Assembly (NCBI GenBank): GCA_036873755.1
Contig: JAVTVY010025215.1
Coordinates: 37,057 to 101,056, forward strand
Direction: 5' to 3'
From: Hanleya hanleyi
Taxonomy: Eukaryota > Mollusca > Polyplacophora > Lepidopleurida > Hanleyidae
DNA: 64,000 nucleotides
Below are positions 52,601-62,602 of the stretch, one piece after another; the stretch's first letter is position 1, and each line of letters starts with the position of its first letter. The notes beneath the pieces were generated by a model that had not been told where the DNA came from, did not search any database, and saw only the letters and a program-made list of their open reading frames with translations. The position numbers and the translations under genes are program-made.

Positions 52601-54130
52601 TCTGTCCGCTTGATACATGGCTGTAAATACTTCGGGATACGACACGTATAATGGTTAAGTGAACAGGTAAAGAAAACGAAAACGGATAACAAACCTCGGA
52701 ACATTCAAACCGTAGTGGGAGCTCAGTCGTCTGGCCATACTTCTATACCCTAGGCAACTGCCACTTCCAGTTAGCTCATGCTGCAAAAGAACAAACGACA
52801 TTTCTGGTGACCGATGTGGTTCAATAATATAATTAGGATTCCGTGATAAAATTAATTGAACAAATTAATAAAAGAAAGCAATTCTCCCAAACGACAATAA
52901 CTACCAACAGCGCAGCTGTATACGACAATCTTTCTGTCTTGAAAACATACAATCTCTGTAAACGAGGATGGAATTAATCTGCCCGTGATCTGATCTGTGG
53001 ACTATAGGAGATAGGTCACGATATAGTTTGCGTACACTTCGCCATCCATAAGACGACTTGTGGCTCGTGTGTCCCCATTACTGCGTATCGATATCAAAAA
53101 CTTTACCGTATACACTGCGGTCGGCATCCGGCGGTCAGAAATATCGCATACTGGACACTGTACAACTCCACACAGAAAGACAACATTACCAATATATTGA
53201 AAATGTGAATGTCTACAAATTCCGTAACAGTTTGAAAGGTTTACAGAACTAAACATTTCACCAAATTTCGCCGAAAGAAGTTTGAGCTTTGTCCAACATG
53301 GCGGAGGGCATGGCGACATATGAACCCAGGGTCAGTCTTACCGCTTATAGATGACTCAGTTAGTTACAATATCTCAAACGGCAGTACACCTGAAACCCCG
53401 AATATTCCCTCAGCTGATATAAACTGTGCATGATATGGCGCTTCCTTTTAAAATATTAGTATAACTATCCGAGTGACTTAGTTCCTAATGCAAATAGCAA
53501 ATAATGCAAATAAAGGTCGAAGTACCTCAATGATTCGGACGACCAGATGGTAATTCAAGTGCTCTTGGCGACGGCGGAGTCCAAGTCTTTGTAGAATTCG
53601 CTTGATGGTTCGAGTGCTGCAAGTTATAAAGGGAGTTCGATTCAACGAACATCATAACGCATGCAAGAAGACATGCGAACTCTCTCATTTTCCTTCAGGC
53701 TTCGATACACCCCAAATACCCCCGATAACCAGATAGAGTTAATCTAATAGATCGGATTTAGCCCCCCCCCCCCCCCACCCCCCATCCCCAATCTCCAAAC
53801 AGGATGATAGGCCATATGCCTTGTCTATCATCTCTGTCCGATACCACTTACTATCTGTAGTCCTGTACAAAAACCTCATCTCACAATAATTTTCAAACTA
53901 AATCAGTATAAATTTATTTCGTTTCATACTGTTCATGTAATGGGTTCTTAATTCGCACGAGTAATGGACAAATTTAGCTAAAGTGTTGACAAAACAAGAG
54001 TAGACCTGCATTGAAGTTTCGGGCAAAACTCACGCCTACCTGATTATGGTGTTGTGATTCCAGCACAGAATTTGGCAAAGCTCCGTGTTGGTGTATCCAG
54101 CATAGAAGTACTGCCGGATGACGTCATCAT
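43427..54130 (-). CDS. Eight-exon integrase-core (rve, DDE) gene
   Basis: Eight minus-strand exons (54130-54040, 53616-53526, 52780-52695, 52252-52079, 51113-50894, 49418-49306, 45343-45189, 43629-43427) join in frame through seven GT-AG introns to give at least 376 residues and a stop, with no internal stop or frameshift. The order is an N-terminal HTH-like part (YFYAGYTNTEL, RTIKRILQRLGLRRR), a GSGSCLGYRSM segment, and an integrase fold with D129 (HLDGYDKLKPFG), D182 (RMDRGTEN) and E223 (NQRIERWW), numbered from the start of the first exon seen. It closes with ECLRYCF...WNQHR, PDLLYFLPELHG and LQLYGWLMSKLQ. A short upstream first exon with the start codon is probably missing. It matches the intronless copy at 36667-37906 throughout. 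A host-adopted transposase is likely; function unknown. Confidence 0.8.
45189..45343 (-). CDS. Integrase-like gene, seventh exon
   Basis: 155 nt between CATATAG and GTATTT. Reads ECLRYCFTELLQTELDRISM, EWNQHRLTTRRSAEVAVSGK and PDLLYFLPELH, aligning with ECVLFCYIDLLRQELQ and KLWNTHYIRKTR of the intronless copy. Confidence 0.8.
46020..46430 (+). pseudogene. LINE ORF2 fragment (EN-RT linker and start of RT)
   Basis: Plus-strand pieces read PLMKADGSFAYQCCEKAEIL and NEFC, typical of the stretch before RT in CR1/Jockey-type LINEs, and STYPTEWKVAKCDTMYEKGE followed by NLPSNYLQ, matching the WKxAxxxPxxKKGxxxxxxNYRPIS start of RT. Broken frames; lies in the sixth intron of the integrase-like gene in antisense orientation. 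Confidence 0.65.
47391..47739 (+). pseudogene. THAP-domain protein start, frameshifted
   Basis: From the ATG at 47391: MPRRCVVGGCSFTTDDGVGI (the THAP Cys-x(4)-Cys pair), W in NWTKFVRNTRVW, then a frameshift before ICSAHFD (the third Cys and His of the zinc set), a TAG, and KPKLKRTAIPTI (AVPT-like end). All four zinc ligands are still encoded. The frame ends at a TAG at 47737. THAP domains bind DNA at transposon ends. Confidence 0.8.
48388..48666 (-). pseudogene. Acidic protein start, possibly a P2RX7_C-type domain protein
   Basis: The 92-residue minus-strand frame starts MESECSQSSGSDVDSSDISC and is strongly acidic. It then reads GIQPYQFEPYGSDSDSD and RLLNSDWYAT before a stop. IxPYxFEP followed by NTDWCxCGxC is how many invertebrate proteins with a P2X7 cytoplasmic-type domain begin, and here the sequence stops just where the cysteines should start. 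Convergent with the THAP frame. The family call is tentative. Confidence 0.4.
49306..49418 (-). CDS. Integrase-like gene, sixth exon (catalytic Glu)
   Basis: 113 nt between CTTTTAAG and GTAATA. Begins exactly with RIERWWLTLRQSGGDYWINL, so the NQ-RIE-WW motif is rebuilt across the intron, then LESEGLLATDNHLQ. Confidence 0.85.
49609..49643. repeat. (TATC)n microsatellite
   Basis: About nine uninterrupted TATC/TCTA units. Confidence 0.95.
49640..50470. repeat. Two related copies of a short repeat in an intron
   Basis: AAAAGAGCGGTCCTGAAATGTCC with CTGGGGCAATGGTGAAAGACGG at 49645-49790 resembles GGGGCAATGGTGGAAGACGG and TATTAAAAGAGCTGGCCTGAAATGTCCGTACG (split here) at 50335-50445, with the parts in swapped order. 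It lies in the fifth intron of the integrase-like gene. Confidence 0.45.
50894..51113 (-). CDS. Integrase-like gene, fifth exon (second catalytic Asp)
   Basis: 220 nt between CTCTATAG and GTAATT. Begins GFRSGMFIVLLIWNRKQ, more divergent from the family than the rest, then EAVPRCIRMDRGTENVFIEN, IQKAFRWDH and SVIYGSSHRNQ. It contains the second catalytic aspartate. Confidence 0.8.
52079..52252 (-). CDS. Integrase-like gene, fourth exon (first catalytic Asp)
   Basis: 174 nt between CTCTGTAG and GTAAGA. Reads DTVMEILRIVDPTRVSLRRE, RRQYSNKGPNYLVHLDGYDK and LKPFGFAIHGAIC. It holds the first catalytic aspartate; the usual WH before it is VH here. Confidence 0.85.
52695..52780 (-). CDS. Integrase-like gene, third exon
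   Basis: 86 nt between TTTTGCAG and GTTTGT. Reads HELTGSGSCLGYRSMARRLS and SHYGLNVP, aligning with ELHSSGKDLGYRSMQDRI of the intronless copy; arginine 89 is split by the next intron. Confidence 0.8.
53526..53616 (-). CDS. Integrase-like gene, second exon
   Basis: 91 nt between ACTTGCAG and GTACTT. Completes serine 30 and reads TRTIKRILQRLGLRRRQEHL to RIIE, aligning with LRHLKRILKGRNLWRRKK of the intronless copy. Confidence 0.8.
53762..53783. repeat. Poly-C tract
   Basis: A run of C broken by one A, in the first intron of the integrase-like gene. It may be an assembly-sensitive site. Confidence 0.9.
54040..54130 (-). CDS. Integrase-like gene, first exon detected
   Basis: 91 nt between ATTTGCAG and GTAGGC. 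Reads DDVIRQYFYAGYTNTELCQI and continues to HNTIIS at the junction. Two leading bases belong to a codon begun in an upstream exon I did not find. Confidence 0.75.
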
Positions 54131-54300
54131 CTGCAAATGCATAACGCATAACACATTTTATACGTGAAACGAAATACGGCGGAACAAAAGGGAATGTTGC
54201 ATTCATTCTTTCTCTTCCTTTTCATGGAATGCTGATAGGAAACGGTGAAATGATTAACTGTAATACACTTATATATATATAAAACACACCAAAGTGAAAA

Positions 54301-54477
54301 CATTGTGTACCGATCAGTAGGGTACCATAGCGGTGAGTACGTCGTCACCATAATGATACCACAGTGGTACCGGCGCAGACACACCAACACGACGGTTCGC
54401 GCCGGTGCCGCTATGGTATACCATTACGGCGAAGGACGTTGTCGCTGCTGTGGTACCCTACCGATCGGTACACAATG
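54301..54477. repeat. Foldback of about 177 bp upstream of the integrase-like gene
   Basis: CATTGTGTACCGATCAGTAG at the left mirrors CTACCGATCGGTACACAATG at the right; the inner GTACCATAGCGG.GA also has an inverted partner. It lies 170 bp upstream of the first detected exon, in the area where the missing first exon or promoter should be. Confidence 0.75.
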
Positions 54478-54479
54478 TG

Positions 54480-55106
54480 TTCGCCGTCGGGGAAACTCTA
54501 TGCGTGTACTTTCCTGGTCTTCTGAATTACTCAAGGTAATATTTTCAAGGTCAAAAATCTTCACATTGAGGCACTTTACCCTATGAATTGTCCTTTCAGA
54601 CAGAGACATTGGGGCGAATATATATCTGATCGATCGACCCTTTCACTGTCTCTTCGGTCCACGAATACGAACGGGTATAGCTGCCGCCTGACTGATCATA
54701 CATCACAACTATAAACATCATAAACGTCACGAAGAGCATTCAAATTAAAATCCATACAGGAGTAGTAGGAAAAGATGTTTGCGTACGAACAGTCACATGA
54801 CACCACAGACCGGTAATCTGGCTGCATCATCAGACACTCTTGCACATGCACTGATGAGCTGCGGTTTAGTAGAACGAGCTTTTATTGAACCCACCCACTG
54901 CCCTCAGGGGCATGTTCCCACCGCAGGGGATCTGAACCGACCCTCATACGCCGCGAATTAACAGGTGAAACCCACATGAGCCGACCCTTAAGAAGTGAAT
55001 CCCACATGAGCCGACCCTCATACGCCACGGATTTCACCCCATGGCTCATTCACCCCCATGGGTTCATTCAACCCCATGGGTTCATTCATCCCCATGGGTT
55101 AGTTTA
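54480..55106. other. Spacer leading into the satellite arrays
   Basis: No gene. At 55025-55100 a short tandem repeat of CCCCATGGGTTCATTCA (four copies) precedes the first array. Confidence 0.5.
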
Positions 55107-55880
55107 TAGGGATAGAGAGATCGTGTGCCCTTTCTATACTACTCATCGCGCACTACTCATCGCGCATGCGCAGTCGATCCATTCTACTGTAGGGTGCAAG
55201 CCTGGCCCGTTGGAATCTCAGGTAGCGAAAACACCAGGTCCCTCGTCCCATCCTATCCCGCGCCACACCTATAGGGATAGGGAGATCCCGTGTCCTTTCT
55301 ATACTACTCATCGCGCATGCGCAGTCGACCCATTCTACAGTATGGTGCAAGCCTGGCCCATGGAATCTCAGGTAGTGAAAACCCCAGGTCGCTGGACCCA
55401 CCCTATCCCGCGCCACACCTATTCGACCCGCGTGCCCTTTCTATACTACTCATCGCGCAGTACTAATCGCGCATGCGCAGTCGATCCATTCCACTGTAGG
55501 GTGGAAGCCTGGCCCATGGAATCTCAGGTAGTGAAAACCCCAGGTATCTCGACCCACCCTATCCCGCGCCACACCTATTCGACCCACGTGCCCTTTCTAT
55601 ACTACTCATCGCGCACTACTCATCGCGCATGAGCAGTCGATCCATTCTACTGTAGGATGCAAGCCTGGCCCATGGAATCTCAGGTAGTGAAAACCCCAGG
55701 TCTCTCGACCCACCTTATCCCGCGCCACACCTATTCGACCAGCCTGCCCTTTCTATACGACTCATCGCGCATGCGCAGTCGATACATTCTACTGTAGGGT
55801 GTAAGCCTGGCCTATGGAATCTGAGGTAGTGAAAACCCCAGGTCTCTCGCCCCACCCTATCCCGCGCCACACCTATATGA
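55107..55880. repeat. Tandem array 1: five units of about 155 bp
   Basis: CCCTTTCTATAC recurs at about 55129, 55294, 55436, 55592 and 55748 (spacings 142-165). Each unit has CATCGCGCATGCGCAGTCGA, GAAGCCTGGCCCATGGAATC, CAGGTAGTGAAAACCCCAGG and CCTATCCCGCGCCACACC. Most units keep a perfect GCGCATGCGC palindrome; one has GCGCATGAGC. The array keeps one plus frame open by chance. Confidence 0.85.
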
Positions 55881-57184
55881 CCCGCTGTGCAGTGAGTAAA
55901 GCGGAGGAGGAGGAGGAGTAGGACACGCCACGGATTATTCTAGGTAGATTGGAAGGCAAATAGGCCTGTGGAAAAGAGGACGCCACTCTGCATCTTATAT
56001 TCATTTCACTTACACTCATCTGGATTTAAAGTACGTCGGGTCGAGATATAATTATTCCTCGGCATCACGGCTGTCTTCTACAATTGAAGAAAAATAATTC
56101 CATAACTGAAATCAGTGAAAGCATATGTTAACCCTGCCTTTCTATGTGAAGCATAGGGTGTACAGCAGACTGTCATTTTGAGCCTGTATTTGCATAATCA
56201 GCAGTACAAGGAATGATGGTCAATGAAAATGGCAGTCATGTAGGGTCTTAGGGCAAACCGTTTATCGTTTCGTATTCTAGACACTCCGACAGACATTTGG
56301 GGTGACCTACACCATCAATACAAACGACTTGAGCATTGACTGTTCATATTGCTGCGCATTAACTTTTGGTATTTTACCTTATTATGCTCGGTCTTGTTCC
56401 GGCCAACATCCGACCATTTGGATACATTTCTCAGCTAACTTAAGCTCTACCTTGCAAATTTGACTAACATTAATAACTATATCTCACATTGACAATTTGA
56501 CTTAAGTTGATAACTTTCGTAACAGTTAATATGTGTTGCTAATCGGAAATATTACCCCGTCTTGGTCTTGGGGAAGGCGTCCCATGATACCTTGGTCTGC
56601 AGCTTCGGAACGAAAAAAAAACAGAGGTAACTTTCTGACTTTTTAGCAAATGTTATTGCATTTTGAGTCATTTTGCACAATCAGGGATGCAAAACATCAT
56701 AGATAAATTCAAAATGGCAACCATGTGGTGTCATCGAAAAACCGTTTAAATTCTATGGCTTTAGCGCTGATTGCTGTGTGTGTGTCTGTGTGTGATATGA
56801 CGATGGTCTTCAGATTATGAACGCGAAAATGGTTTAATGGACGGCGGCTGTACAACGGACGACGGATCAGACGCGTACATATCTGTGGTTTTCTTGCGTA
56901 ATGACGTCAGTAGTGTATAACGAGCAACTAAAGTAAACTTTCCCCCGGATGTAAAAATGACGTCACAATTGAGGGTGTGGCGCCATCTCTACACTATGGA
57001 TGCAAGGGAGACAACTCGGGCATTGGGGGGTTATTGGGGGGGTGTGCATTGACAAAAAAAAAAAAAAAAAAGTTCCGGCAAAAAAAAAAAAAAAAAAATG
57101 TATTCATGCGCGGTGATGCGGTTTGGCCGCGGTTTTGGCGGTGATTCGGTCTCGGGAAAAAGCTTCCGCGGAGAAAAAGTAGTC
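55881..57184. other. Non-coding spacer
   Basis: No gene. A GTGTGTGTCTGTGTGTG tract at 56778 and two A-runs at 57053-57100 separated by GTTCCGGC lie just before array 2. Confidence 0.5.
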
Positions 57185-58165
57185 CCTAGATAAAATGGTC
57201 CGATGGGGTCGAGTGAGGTATCAAAGTGAAGCTTAGGTGAAGGGGCATCTAATGGGTTGGGTGTGGGGTTGACATATCGGCCTTCTGCGCATGCGCGGCG
57301 GCCGAAGGGTATGAAAATAGCCTTTTTGGAGCTATGGGAGCCCCTAGTTGACCGATGGGGTCGAGTGAGGTATCAAATTGAAGGTTAGGTGAAGGGGCAT
57401 CTGATGGGCTGGGCGCGGGGTTGAACTATCGGCATTCTGCGCATGCGCGGAGGCCCAAGGGTATGAAAATAGCCTTTTTGGAGCTAGGAGATTGACTACT
57501 GGTCTAGTGGGGTCGAGTGAGGTATCGATGTGAAGCATTCGTGAAGGGGCATCTGATGGGCTGGGTGTGGGGTTGAAATATCGGCATTCTGCGCATGCGC
57601 GGTGGCCCAAGGGTATGGAAATAGCGGTTTTGGAGCTAGGGGAGTCCCTAATGGGCCAATGGAGTCGTATGAGGTATCAAAGTGAAGCATTCGTGAAGGG
57701 GCATCTGATGGACTGGGCGTGGGGTTGAAATATCGGCATTCTGCGCATGCGCGGTGACCCAAGGGTATGGAAATAGACGTTTTGGAGCTAGGGGAGCCCC
57801 TAATGGTCCAATGGGGTCGAGTGAGGTATCAAAGTGAAGCATTCGTGAAGGGGCATCTGATGGACTGGGTGTGGGGTTGACATATCGGCCTTCTGCGCAT
57901 GCGCGGTGGCCCAAGGGCATGAAAATAGCCTTTTTGGAGCTAGGGGAGCCCCTAATGGTCCAATGGGATCGAGTGAGGTATCAAAGTGAAGCATTCATGA
58001 AGGGGCATCTGATGGACTGGGTGTGGGGTTGAATTAGGGTCATTCTGCGCATGCGCGGTGGCCCAAGGGTATGAAAATAGACGTTTTGGCATCTAGGGGA
58101 GCCCCTAATGGTCGAATGGGGTCGAGTGAGGTATCAACGTGAAGCCTAGGTGAAGGGGTATTTGA
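57185..58165. repeat. Tandem array 2: 152-bp unit, about 6.4 copies
   Basis: Period 152 bp. Each unit has GGGGTCGAGTGAGGTATCAA, GTGAAGGGGCATCTGATGG, TTCTGCGCATGCGCGG and GAAAATAGCCTTTTTGGAGC. Six copies of GCGCATGCGC (about 57289, 57439, 57589, 57743, 57893 and 58046) are all intact while surrounding bases vary. Confidence 0.9.
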
Positions 58166-58429
58166 TGGCTGGGTGGCTGCATGTAAAATTTTTCCTGAAA
58201 AAAAAAATACGGAACACGGACTTTATCGAAAAACCTGGAAAAATGCCTATATGGGGTATGAGGGGTATATAGGTCGCCGGGCTTAACGGGGCTTGTCTAT
58301 CAACAGAGTTATCTTCCCCTAGTTCCAGGGTGGGTGTATGTAAAAAATTTTCTGAAAAAATACGGAATACGGACTTTATCCTAAATTACGGGAAAATGCC
58401 TATATGGGGTATGGGAGGTATAGGACCAT

Positions 58430-58915
58430 CCTGGGAAACGTACTTCTATACATTTGCGGTAGGGTTGTGGGGTCTCGTTTTACTCGTCTCGTCATTTAGA
58501 ACATGATAGGAAGTGTCCCCGTGCGAATCGGTGAAATTTTTGAAAAAGTACGATATAGCCTCATATAGTCCCATACTGAGGGTATAGGATCAATGTTTGT
58601 CCCCCTGGGAAACGTACTTCTATACATTTGCGGTAGGGTTGTGGGGTCTCGTTTTACTCGTCTCGTCATTTAGAACATGATAGGAAGTGTCCCCGTGCGA
58701 ATCGGTGAAATTTTTGAAAAAGTCACCGAGCCCCATATAGACCCATACTGGGGTATAGGGTCAATGTTTATCCTACTGGGAAACCCACTTCTATACATTT
58801 GCGGTAGGGTTGTGGGGTCTCGTTTTACTCGTCTCGTCATTTAGAACACGATAGGAAGTGTTGCGGAGTGAATCGGTGAAATTTTTGAAAAAAGTCACCG
58901 AGGCCTGGGTAGGCC
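58430..58915. repeat. Tandem array 3: three units of about 173 bp
   Basis: CTTCTATACATTTGCGGTAG with GGTCTCGTTTTACTCGTCTC, GATAGGAAGTGT and GAATCGGTGAAATTTTTGAA recur at 58441, 58615 and 58786. It lacks the GCGCATGCGC palindrome. 58166-58429 holds two copies of an AAATACGGAA.ACGGACTTTATC segment. Confidence 0.85.
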
Positions 58916-58984
58916 CATAGGCCTATACTGCATGGCTATGGGTGTATAGGCCCATACGGGGTGGACATGTTGGAGTCTAGGTGG

Positions 58985-59340
58985 GCCACTCATGGTCCAA
59001 TGGGGTCGAGTGAGGTCTTATTTTGAAGCTCTCGTGGAGGAGCACTTGACTACACTAATGGTTCGTCCGTGTTCAATAGTCTGCGCATGCGCAGTCTGGC
59101 CGTAGTATAGAAAACAGGCATTTTGGGTGCTATGTAGGGGTGTGTTTGGGTTAGAGATGAGCTAATCACGGTTCGAATGGGTCGTGTGAGGTGTCAAAGT
59201 GAAGCTTGTGTGGGGTAGAGTCAGAATGGTGTGTTTTTGAATGCATGTCGCGTTAATCTGCGCATGCGCAGTTGGTTGTAGTAAGTAAAGTGGCCATTTT
59301 GGGGCAGCGAAGGAAGTTATTTGGGGTCGAGATGGGCTAA
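58985..59340. repeat. Two transitional units between arrays 2 and 4
   Basis: Units at about 58985 and 59160 share GGTCCAATGGGGTCGAGTGAGG with array 2 and still carry CTGCGCATGCGCAG (59083 and 59258), but also show the CCATTTTGGG.GC and GATGGGCTAATCACGGTTCG text that characterises array 4. They link the two arrays. Confidence 0.7.
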
Positions 59341-59344
59341 TCAC

Positions 59345-60610
59345 GGTTCGAATGCGTCCTGAAAGGTGTCATCTTGTAGTTCTCGGGGTGTACATTCCGA
59401 TTTGAGGGATGTTCGCGTCATCTGTGACGTCATCGGTGACGTCATCGGTACGAGTAGTAGCGAAAGTGGACATTTTCGGGCAGTACATGAAGGTATTTGG
59501 GGTCGAGATGGGCTATTCACGGTTCGAATGCGTCCTGGAAGGTGTCATCTTGTAGTTCTCGGGGTGTACATTCCGATTTGAGGGATGTCCGCGTCATCTG
59601 TGACGTCATCGGTGACGTCATCGGTACGAGTAGTAGCGAAAGTGGCCATTTTGGGGCAGTACATGAAGGTATTTGGGATCGAGATGGGCTATTCACGGTT
59701 CGAATGCGTCCTGGAAGGTGTCATCTTGTAGTTCTCGGGGTGTACATTCCGATTTGAGGGATGTTCGCGTCATCTGTGACGTCATCGGTGACGTCATCGG
59801 TACGAGTAGTAGCGAAAGTGGCCATTTTCGGGCAGTACATGAAGGTATTTGGGGTCGAGATGGGCTATTCACGGTTCGAATGCGTCCTGAAGGTGTCATC
59901 TTGTAGTTCTCGGGGTGTACATTCCGATTTGAGGGATGTTCGCGTCATCTGTGACGTCATCGGTGACGTCATCGGTACGAGTAGTAGCGAAAGTGGACAT
60001 TTTCGGGCAGTACATGAAGGTATTTGGGGTCGAGATGGGCTATTCACGGTTCGAATGCGTCCTGGAAGGTGTCATCTTGTAGTTCTCGGGGTGTACATTC
60101 CGATTTGAGGGGTGTCCGCGTCATCTGTGACGTCATTGATGACGTCATCGGTACGAGTAGTAGCGAAAGTGGACATTTTGTGGGTGCGTGAGGGTGAGTT
60201 TGGTGTAGAGATGCACCATCCTTAGTCCGAATGCGTCGTGTGAGGTGTCATTTTGTAGCTCTCGGGGTGTACATTCCGAATTGAGGCATGTCCGAAGCAT
60301 CTGTGACGTCATCGATGACGTCATCAGTAGGAGTATTAGCGAAAGTGAGCCTTTTGGGGCAGTGCAGGAAGGTATTTGGTGTAGAGATGGACCATCCGCG
60401 TTGCGAATGCGTCGTGTGGGGTATCATGTTGTAGCTCTCGGAGTATAGACCCTGATTTCAGGGATATTTATAGCATCTGTGACGTCATTGGTGACGTCAT
60501 TAGTACAAGTTGTAGCGAAAGTGGGCCTTTTTTAGCAGTGAAGGATGTTATTTGGTGTAGAGATGGACCATCCGCGGTCCAAATGGACCGTGTGAGGTGT
60601 CATCTTGTAG
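59345..60610. repeat. Tandem array 4: 176-bp unit with paired CRE palindromes
   Basis: Seven units with period about 176 bp. Each has GGTTCGAATGCGTCCTG, GTGTCATCTTGTAG.TCTCGG, ATCTGTGACGTCATCGGTGA with a second CGTCATCGGTACGAG, and GCGAAAGTGGCCATTTT. That gives two TGACGTCA sites per unit (14 in all). The first four are nearly identical; the last three are more diverged. Confidence 0.9.
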
Positions 60611-60898
60611 CAACGCCCACCAACACCATTCTTAATGCTTCAACGCCCTGGTGAAATAGCTCAGAAGCTCTGATATTCCATGGAATTGTCACTAATTCTT
60701 CGAAATGCGGTGATGCCCGTCAACGCCCGTCGTTACACCTTAACACTCTAACATAACGCCATGATATAGACCAGAGAGAGAACAACAACAGCAACAACAA
60801 CAAGGATGACACATGAGAGAACAACAACAACAAGAAGTTTTTTTCATATAGTTTATTTTCCCCAATGTTACATCATACCCACGCTGGGGGAGCCGCGT
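60611..60898. other. Spacer with CAACGCCC repeats and an AAC microsatellite
   Basis: CAACGCCC occurs several times between 60612 and 60735; AACAACAACA tracts lie at 60781-60833. No gene. Confidence 0.5.
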
Positions 60899-61455
60899 TG
60901 GGTATATTTACAATTCAAGAAGATTCTTATCCAATCAGAGGCCACCATTTGCATGTTTCATATTCGTTCCTGTCCGTTAGATGTATTCTTGTCCAATCAG
61001 AAGTCTCCATTTCAGAAAGTGCCATCTGAACCGTTTATTCTAATCATCGTCGGGCAGGCCAGGATACCGTTGAGGCAACATATCCTCAGATAGTTGTTTG
61101 CGCATTCTGAGTATCTATCAGTGCATGGGTGAATACTTTCATCCGATGGAGGTGGTGGTCAGTTTAACCACGAAGAACGCAACATTGGTCATTATCTCCA
61201 CTATCCACTTGGTGTTACAATTCAAGAAGACTTGTCCAATCAGAGGCCACCATTTGCATCTGTCATATTCGTTCCCGTCCGTTAGATGTATTCTTGTCCA
61301 ATCAGAAGTCTTCATTTCAGAAAGTTCCATCTTCGGCCATGTTCGCTTTGAACCGTTTATTCTAATCATCATCGGGCAGCCCAGGATACCGTTGAGGCAA
61401 CATATCCTCAGATAGTTGCTTGTGCATTCTGAGTATCTATCAGTGCCTGGGTGAA
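60899..61455. repeat. Direct repeat of about 235 bp, two copies
   Basis: 60899-61136 and 61217-61455 match closely (ACAATTCAAGAAGA, CCAATCAGAGGCCACCATTTG, CGTCCGTTAGATGTATTC, GGATACCGTTGAGGCAACAT). Each copy has two CCAATCAG (CCAAT-box) motifs. The repeats bracket a C-terminal fragment of the zinc-finger gene family, suggesting that a gene copy was deleted here. Confidence 0.85.
61130..61205 (-). pseudogene. C-terminal fragment of a third zinc-finger family gene
   Basis: Minus-strand text reads TKWIVEIMTNVAFFVVKLTT and TSIG before a stop, homologous to the TKWTVxSVTNVTFFVTKLTD and PIG ending of the two genes that follow. The rest of the gene is absent. Confidence 0.75.
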
Positions 61456-61460
61456 TACAT

Positions 61461-62383
61461 TCACCCGATGGGTTGGTCGGTCAGCTTGGTCACGAAGAAC
61501 GTAACATTGGTCACACTATCCACTGTCCACTTGGTGTTGGGCGTTGCAACCGGGCCCATTCCAAGGGATCCACGGTGTTCAGTTTCTCCAGCATCGTCTC
61601 TAGCGACACTCGGTTAATGATGGTAAACGGTTGGTCAAATACCTGGATGTTACTGCTCGGGTAAAAGTATCGGACTTGGACTGTCTCTTTATGCTGCAGC
61701 ACATAACCAAACGCCAGATTCAATTTGAAGGCCGTAGTTTGATCTTTGAAGATGGCTTCTACGTAGCTACGTAGACGGGCGAGGTCGGTCAGTCGGAAAT
61801 TGTAGATATCTTGAATAGGGCGATGACGGTGGAAACAGTGCCGTATCATGGACCAATGGCGCCGATAGATGTCACTCACTGGATGGGCGCCCTGTAAGAG
61901 ATCGCTAGGAACATTTATGGGCTCGTCCAGAAAATGTTCGATGTTGTCAGGCGTATGACTCGAAACCGTAACGGTGGGGTCCGGCTGGATATCCAGGCCC
62001 TCCTGGACCGTGGGTATAGGCAGGCTCTTCGTCATCGCATCACCAGTGGCGTTCGTCTCTCCGGGTTCATCTTCACTGGGTCTGACCTTCCGCGGCCCCT
62101 CTTTAGTGGAAAGTTGTCGCCCAAACCGTAGAGACGGGGCATGCATCAAACGTTGGTGCTGTCTAAACCGACTGGGTCGTTTGAAGAGTCGACCACAATC
62201 ATTACATAGTACCGTCGCACCCGCGTGGAGTACCCTCTCATGACGCAGTAAATGATCCTTCCGATTGAATGACCGTGCGCAGATTATACAAGTATACCGG
62301 GCATCGTTGTGGATGGAGGCCTCGTGGCGTCGTAACTTATCTAGACGAGTAAACAGCTTCTGGCAAGTTGTGCAAGTGAACAT
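61461..62383 (-). CDS. Three-finger C2H2 protein with conserved C-terminal domain (copy 1)
   Basis: Intact from the ATG at 62383 for 290 residues. C2H2 fingers at about 2-25 (FTCTTCQKLFTRLDKLRRH), 30-53 (YTCIICARSFNRKDHLLRH) and 58-80 (CNDCGRLFKRPSRFRQH); an acidic, Thr/Pro-rich linker; then from about 150 a conserved domain (SDIYRRHWSMIRHCFHRHRP, IFKDQTTAFKLNLAFGYVLQ, VRYFYPSSNIQVFDQPFTII). A one-base deletion near 61540 relative to copy 2 ends the frame at 61511 instead of the PIG-stop at 61461, removing about 20 residues. Probably a DNA-binding protein. I do not recognise the C-terminal domain; similar proteins are associated with mobile DNA in my memory, which is weak evidence. Confidence 0.75.
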
Positions 62384-62429
62384 CTTGGTGGTTGACAGAG
62401 TGTCTGATGAAACGTCCAGGCCGCTTCCC

Positions 62430-62438
62430 TTTTATAGC
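62430..62438 (-). promoter_or_regulatory. TATA box of zinc-finger copy 1
   Basis: CTATAAAAG on the minus strand, about 50 bases upstream of the ATG at 62383, in a block conserved with copy 2 (GTGCTATAAAAGGGAAGCGG). Confidence 0.7.
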
Positions 62439-62602
62439 ACGCTAGCTGGTGATCTATTTTTAGCACACTCAGTTCAACTATCCCCAAGTCGAGGGCCGAG
62501 CCTTGACATCTTCGGTAACATCCGTGTCTCTTCGGTCACCTCCGTACCGTCAACGATCAACATGTAGACATATAGAGTATGTACGGCATGTTATGGTATT
62601 CA

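Noticed and set aside
54976..55632. Open frame of 218 residues on the plus strand
   Set aside because: It is kept open only by the repeating unit of array 1 (the same phrase recurs each unit), with no domain, splice or promoter context.
57344..57994. Four similar 64-90 residue minus-strand frames 152 bp apart
   Set aside because: Products of the 152-bp tandem array.
59366..60108. Several overlapping 70-115 residue frames on both strands
   Set aside because: Identical peptides repeat at the 176-bp period of array 4, so these are satellite translations, not genes.
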